Source: Lactobacillus kalixensis DSM 16043
GTDB lineage: Bacteria; Bacillota; Bacilli; Lactobacillales; Lactobacillaceae
NCBI RefSeq assembly: GCF_001434335.1
Contig: NZ_AZFM01000019.1
Span: forward strand, 1-36,636
DNA length: 36,636 nucleotides
Direction of reading: 5' to 3'
In this document: positions 34,103-36,636 of the stretch, one piece after another
Position numbering within the stretch: position 1 is the first letter of the stretch
Layout: each line of letters starts with the position of its first letter
Position numbers and translations under genes: made by a program
Notes under the pieces: generated by a model
Seen by the model: the letters and a program-made list of their open reading frames with translations, nothing else
Database searches by the model: none
What the model was told of the DNA's origin: nothing

Positions 34103-35026
34103 TTAAAACAGACTACTTATACTTGTATGAACTAATTGTTGAATCTGGTTATATACCGCATTACCGAATATTTTTCCAAGAATAAAGATCACTAATGTTT
34201 GCGCAATAACAACTATTAATAATCCATAAAATTTATCTTGCACGGCTGGAGCATTGTCACCAACTACTACTGTGTAAACGGATAATGTGAAAATTAACAT
34301 GGCAATCCCAATTAAAGGTAAGCCAAGCTTCAAAGTATCTTCTGAACCAATAATTAAGCAAAGAAAAGAAACAACGTATAAAATAGCTGCAATGTTGCCA
34401 CAACTTACGATTCTATTAATAAAATCAAATACGTTTTCAGTTTGACCATATATAAACTTGTGTGCATAATATGCAGCTGCAATCATAGCCGCAATAGTTA
34501 ACACAAAGTAAAGAAACAGTTCAAACAAAACTGAGGTTGAGAAACTACTAATAGTGCTTTGAACGGCAGCACCAGCTTCATCACCATAGTTTCCTAATTG
34601 TTCTTGAGTATACTTGTTAATGCAAATGTATAATCCCAAGATTAATAAAATATTTTCTACTAGTAAGGTTCCCCAGCCATACCACTTTTCAGCAGACTGC
34701 TCAGCAAATGGCTTTTTCCATGAATTAACGAACCATTGCCACATATTTACCGCTTTTTCAGATACCAAATTTGGTTTTAATTCGCTTTGTGCCTTCTCCT
34801 TTGTATCTTCTTGATACTGACTACGAGTCATTGAACCAACTACTGAATCTTTTTGAGTCACTTGGGATTCAGAATTTAAAACACTTTCGCTTGATTGAAT
34901 TGATTCACCGGGATGACTACTTTGTGTAGCTGAATCTAACTGAACCTTTCTAAGGTCAGCACCACAATTGGTACAAAAATTGACATTAGGTTCCATCTTA
35001 AAACCACAATTAGGACATGTTTTCAT
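34103..35026 (-). CDS. Multi-pass membrane protein with N-terminal zinc ribbon
   Basis: 307 aa. Zinc ribbon Cys4/7/18/21, a Ser/Gln/Glu-rich linker (30-95), then five to six hydrophobic helices from about 120 to 290 (for example VENILLILGLYICI, LFLYFVLTIAAMIAAAYYA, YGLLIVVIAQTLVIFILG). There is no extracellular domain of size. GGAGGAG site 6 nt before the ATG; 18 nt before the TcaA-like gene. It resembles small-family zinc-ribbon membrane proteins of lactobacilli and streptococci; function unknown. Confidence 0.82.
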   Translation of the reverse strand: MKTCPNCGFKMEPNVNFCTNCGADLRKVQLDSATQSSHPGESIQSSESVLNSESQVTQKDSVVGSMTRSQYQEDTKEKAQSELKPNLVSEKAVNMWQWFVNSWKKPFAEQSAEKWYGWGTLLVENILLILGLYICINKYTQEQLGNYGDEAGAAVQSTISSFSTSVLFELFLYFVLTIAAMIAAAYYAHKFIYGQTENVFDFINRIVSCGNIAAILYVVSFLCLIIGSEDTLKLGLPLIGIAMLIFTLSVYTVVVGDNAPAVQDKFYGLLIVVIAQTLVIFILGKIFGNAVYNQIQQLVHTSISSLF

Positions 35027-35064
35027 GTTTTACTCCTCCAAATTTTCCCAAATTTTAATCCACT

Positions 35065-35112
35065 TTAATTATTTTCATCAGCTGTTTTTACATATTTTTC
35101 GGCTAACTCCAT
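35065..35112 (-). other. Short open frame in the cluster gap (remnant?)
   Basis: In the 124-nt gap between the two zinc-ribbon genes a 15-codon frame encodes MELAEKYVKTADENN. A GGAGG lies upstream but only 2 nt from the ATG, too close for normal initiation. It could be the end of a degraded gene or a small peptide. No T-run hairpin lies in the gap. Confidence 0.2.
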
Positions 35113-35150
35113 CACCTCCAGAATTCATTCAATTCAACTAAAACAGCCAA

Positions 35151-35777
35151 TCATTTATTTGAAACATTCTCTTTATTAATTTCATTTAATTCATTGAGGC
35201 AATTTTTGTTTTTTACCTCATTGTATGCATCAACAGTTTTCACTTTACCTAGCTCTCTTCTCCCATCAGCTAGAGTAATATCCGCTTTATTGTTTTGACT
35301 GTCATCATCTGTCGTAAAAATTGCTTTTTTATTAATCACATAGACATAATTGCCATTTTTAGCAGAGATAGTTGTTGTGCCATTGACATATTTTTTGTAT
35401 TTATCTACATGAATATTGCCATTTATCGCTTCTTTATAAGCTTGATTCCATGCTTTATTGTCTCGATAATTCAAATGAGCATATTCAACAGCTAATCCCG
35501 CTAATTTTCTTTTAGACATTTTATTAACCGTGATCTGAGTGTCCTGATTCATTTGAAAATGTCTGAAGACAAAAACACTGCACCCAATAGCAAAAACCAT
35601 AAAAATGATGATGCCAATCGTAAACTTATTAATAGTTCTACTATTCTGAAGCTTCTTATCATTTATTTTCGGGACATTTTGATTACTAACATTTACGCGT
35701 ACTTTTTGACCGCAATGTGAGCAGAACTTCTCATTAGAATCTAAAGGCTGCCCGCAATTTGAACAAAATTTATTCAT
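35151..35777 (-). CDS. Single-pass membrane protein with N-terminal zinc ribbon
   Basis: 208 aa from the ATG at 35777 (GCAGGAG 6 nt upstream; an earlier in-frame ATG has none). Zinc ribbon Cys5/8/19/22, basic linker, membrane helix (about 53-71), then an extracytoplasmic domain of about 135 aa with SKRKLAGLAVEYAHLNYRD, YVNGTTTISAKNGNYVYVI and a Lys/Asn/Glu-rich tail. It follows the truncated gene by 24 nt and has the same layout, on a smaller scale, as the TcaA-like protein. Unknown function. Confidence 0.82.
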   Translation of the reverse strand: MNKFCSNCGQPLDSNEKFCSHCGQKVRVNVSNQNVPKINDKKLQNSRTINKFTIGIIIFMVFAIGCSVFVFRHFQMNQDTQITVNKMSKRKLAGLAVEYAHLNYRDNKAWNQAYKEAINGNIHVDKYKKYVNGTTTISAKNGNYVYVINKKAIFTTDDDSQNNKADITLADGRRELGKVKTVDAYNEVKNKNCLNELNEINKENVSNK

Positions 35778-35801
35778 CTTCAACTCCTGCCACAATTTTA
35801 T

Positions 35802-36587
35802 CTATTGTCCATTAGTCACTCTTTGAAATACTTCCTTTGAATGACTTTTGTTATACTGTATCCCACGTAGAATTTGATCAATATCCTCTTTATATGCTCC
35901 ATATTTTTTCATCAGATCTTTTTTCGATTTGTACATACTAGGCATATTTTCTCTTCCAGGGCCACCCCACTTAACTTTAATGCGATCACTATCATCATTT
36001 AAATAATATTTTTTGTAACTTGATGTACTAAGATTGTAGGCGATGTTAACACTATTTTTATCACGATAGAATCCATTAATATAATCATCCGTTGGAATTT
36101 TCTTTGGATCACTACTTTGATCTTTTTGGATTGTCGATTTTATTAAGTTGATTTTCCCTAATGTAGACGATGCTTTGGCATCATCTACAAGAGCAGCAAC
36201 AATCATTTCATGATCATCAAAAACTTGATTTGCCTTGTTGCCATTTCCTTGACCATCCGCTTTGCTAGCGTCATCAGATTTATCAGTATTTACTTCATTA
36301 TTTGAAGAACTATCATTTTCAGGATCATCAGGCGCACTGTCCTCACTAATATTGCGGGTCATCTCACCAAGTTGATTCTTATATTGTGAGAATTTATTTT
36401 TCAATTCGGATTTAGCAGTTATCGTTGTTCCGTCATTCGTAACCTTAACATCATCTTTTTCTACTTCAACATCAACGCTTCCAAATTTGTTAGTCAAAGT
36501 ATAGGTGGTAGCACTATTCTTTTTTACAGTTAGACTATTGTTATTAAGGTCTTCTTTAACATCATTAACTAAATCAGTATTATTTTT
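35802..36587 (-). pseudogene. 5'-truncated extracytoplasmic-domain gene
   Basis: The open frame runs from an in-frame TAG (36588-36590) to the stop at 35802, 261 codons. It has no ATG or GTG start; only a TTG at 36497 exists, with no ribosome binding site, and 30 protein-like codons lie upstream of it (NNTDLVNDVKEDLN onward). The product is hydrophilic: a beta-rich start, an Asp/Ser/Asn-rich linker (about residues 80-120) and a C-terminal domain with KKYYLNDDSDRIKVKWGGPG. Unlike its neighbours it lacks the zinc ribbon and membrane helix, which fits loss of the 5' part. Confidence 0.6.
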
Positions 36588-36636
36588 CTACGTAAAGTCA
36601 AGCTCCGTCTAGGATTAGACCTGATATTTTTAGATA
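36588..36636. other. Unrelated DNA at the break of the truncated gene
   Basis: The last 49 bp do not continue the protein: the minus-strand frame meets TAG twice. The plus strand is open across it in one frame (LRKVKLRLGLDLIFLD), too short to identify. It may be the end of a mobile element or another gene; the window ends here. Confidence 0.3.

Noticed and set aside
1..36636. CRISPR array, prophage, toxin-antitoxin or restriction genes
   Set aside because: No regularly spaced repeats and no nuclease, integrase, methyltransferase-restriction or antitoxin-like frames beyond the housekeeping genes listed.

Overview
This is an AT-rich chromosomal segment of a Lactobacillus (sensu stricto; the acidophilus/gasseri-johnsonii neighbourhood fits best). 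The evidence is the rplU-rpmA / efp-nusB-folD-xse / recN / gmk-rpoZ-priA-fmt-rsmB-stp-stkP-rsgA gene order typical of low-GC Gram-positives, a 793-residue PepX, a SLAP-type surface protein and strong AGGAGG ribosome binding sites. The species call is an inference.

Positions 174-20,500 hold a dense block of core genes, almost all on the minus strand. Transcription runs from rplU (L21, behind an L21-type leader) through rpmA, pepP, efp, asp23, nusB, folD, xseA, xseB, ispA, tlyA and recN. It continues with gmk, rpoZ, priA, fmt, rsmB, stp, stkP, rsgA, rpe, thiN and a 101-residue unknown gene. Genes are coupled by 1-23 nt overlaps or very short gaps. Intrinsic terminators after rpmA, nusB, recN and rpoZ cut the block into transcription units. 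The last unit joins translation start (fmt), rRNA modification (rsmB), Ser/Thr phospho-signalling (stp/stkP) and ribosome assembly (rsgA).

Positions 20,500-24,400 hold looser minus-strand units: a YitT-family membrane protein, a DUF2325 protein, a small tautomerase, an ECF-transporter S component and tRNA-Arg(UCU). A plus-strand promoter and hairpin at 24,010-24,108 could specify a small RNA.

Positions 24,400-31,600 are mixed-strand accessory DNA: an ArsC/Spx-like thioredoxin-fold protein, a VanZ-like protein with an unknown partner, a secreted SLAP-domain protein, a lipoprotein alpha/beta hydrolase, pepX and a GRP-family sugar transporter. The SLAP gene has a G7 tract inside its promoter spacer.

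Positions 31,700-36,636 hold a minus-strand cluster of four intact membrane-associated zinc-ribbon proteins, one of them TcaA/YvbJ-like. A further gene at its upstream end has lost its 5' part close to the window edge. This cluster and the G-tract promoter are the most interesting parts. No CRISPR array, complete insertion sequence, prophage or recognisable defence system is visible.
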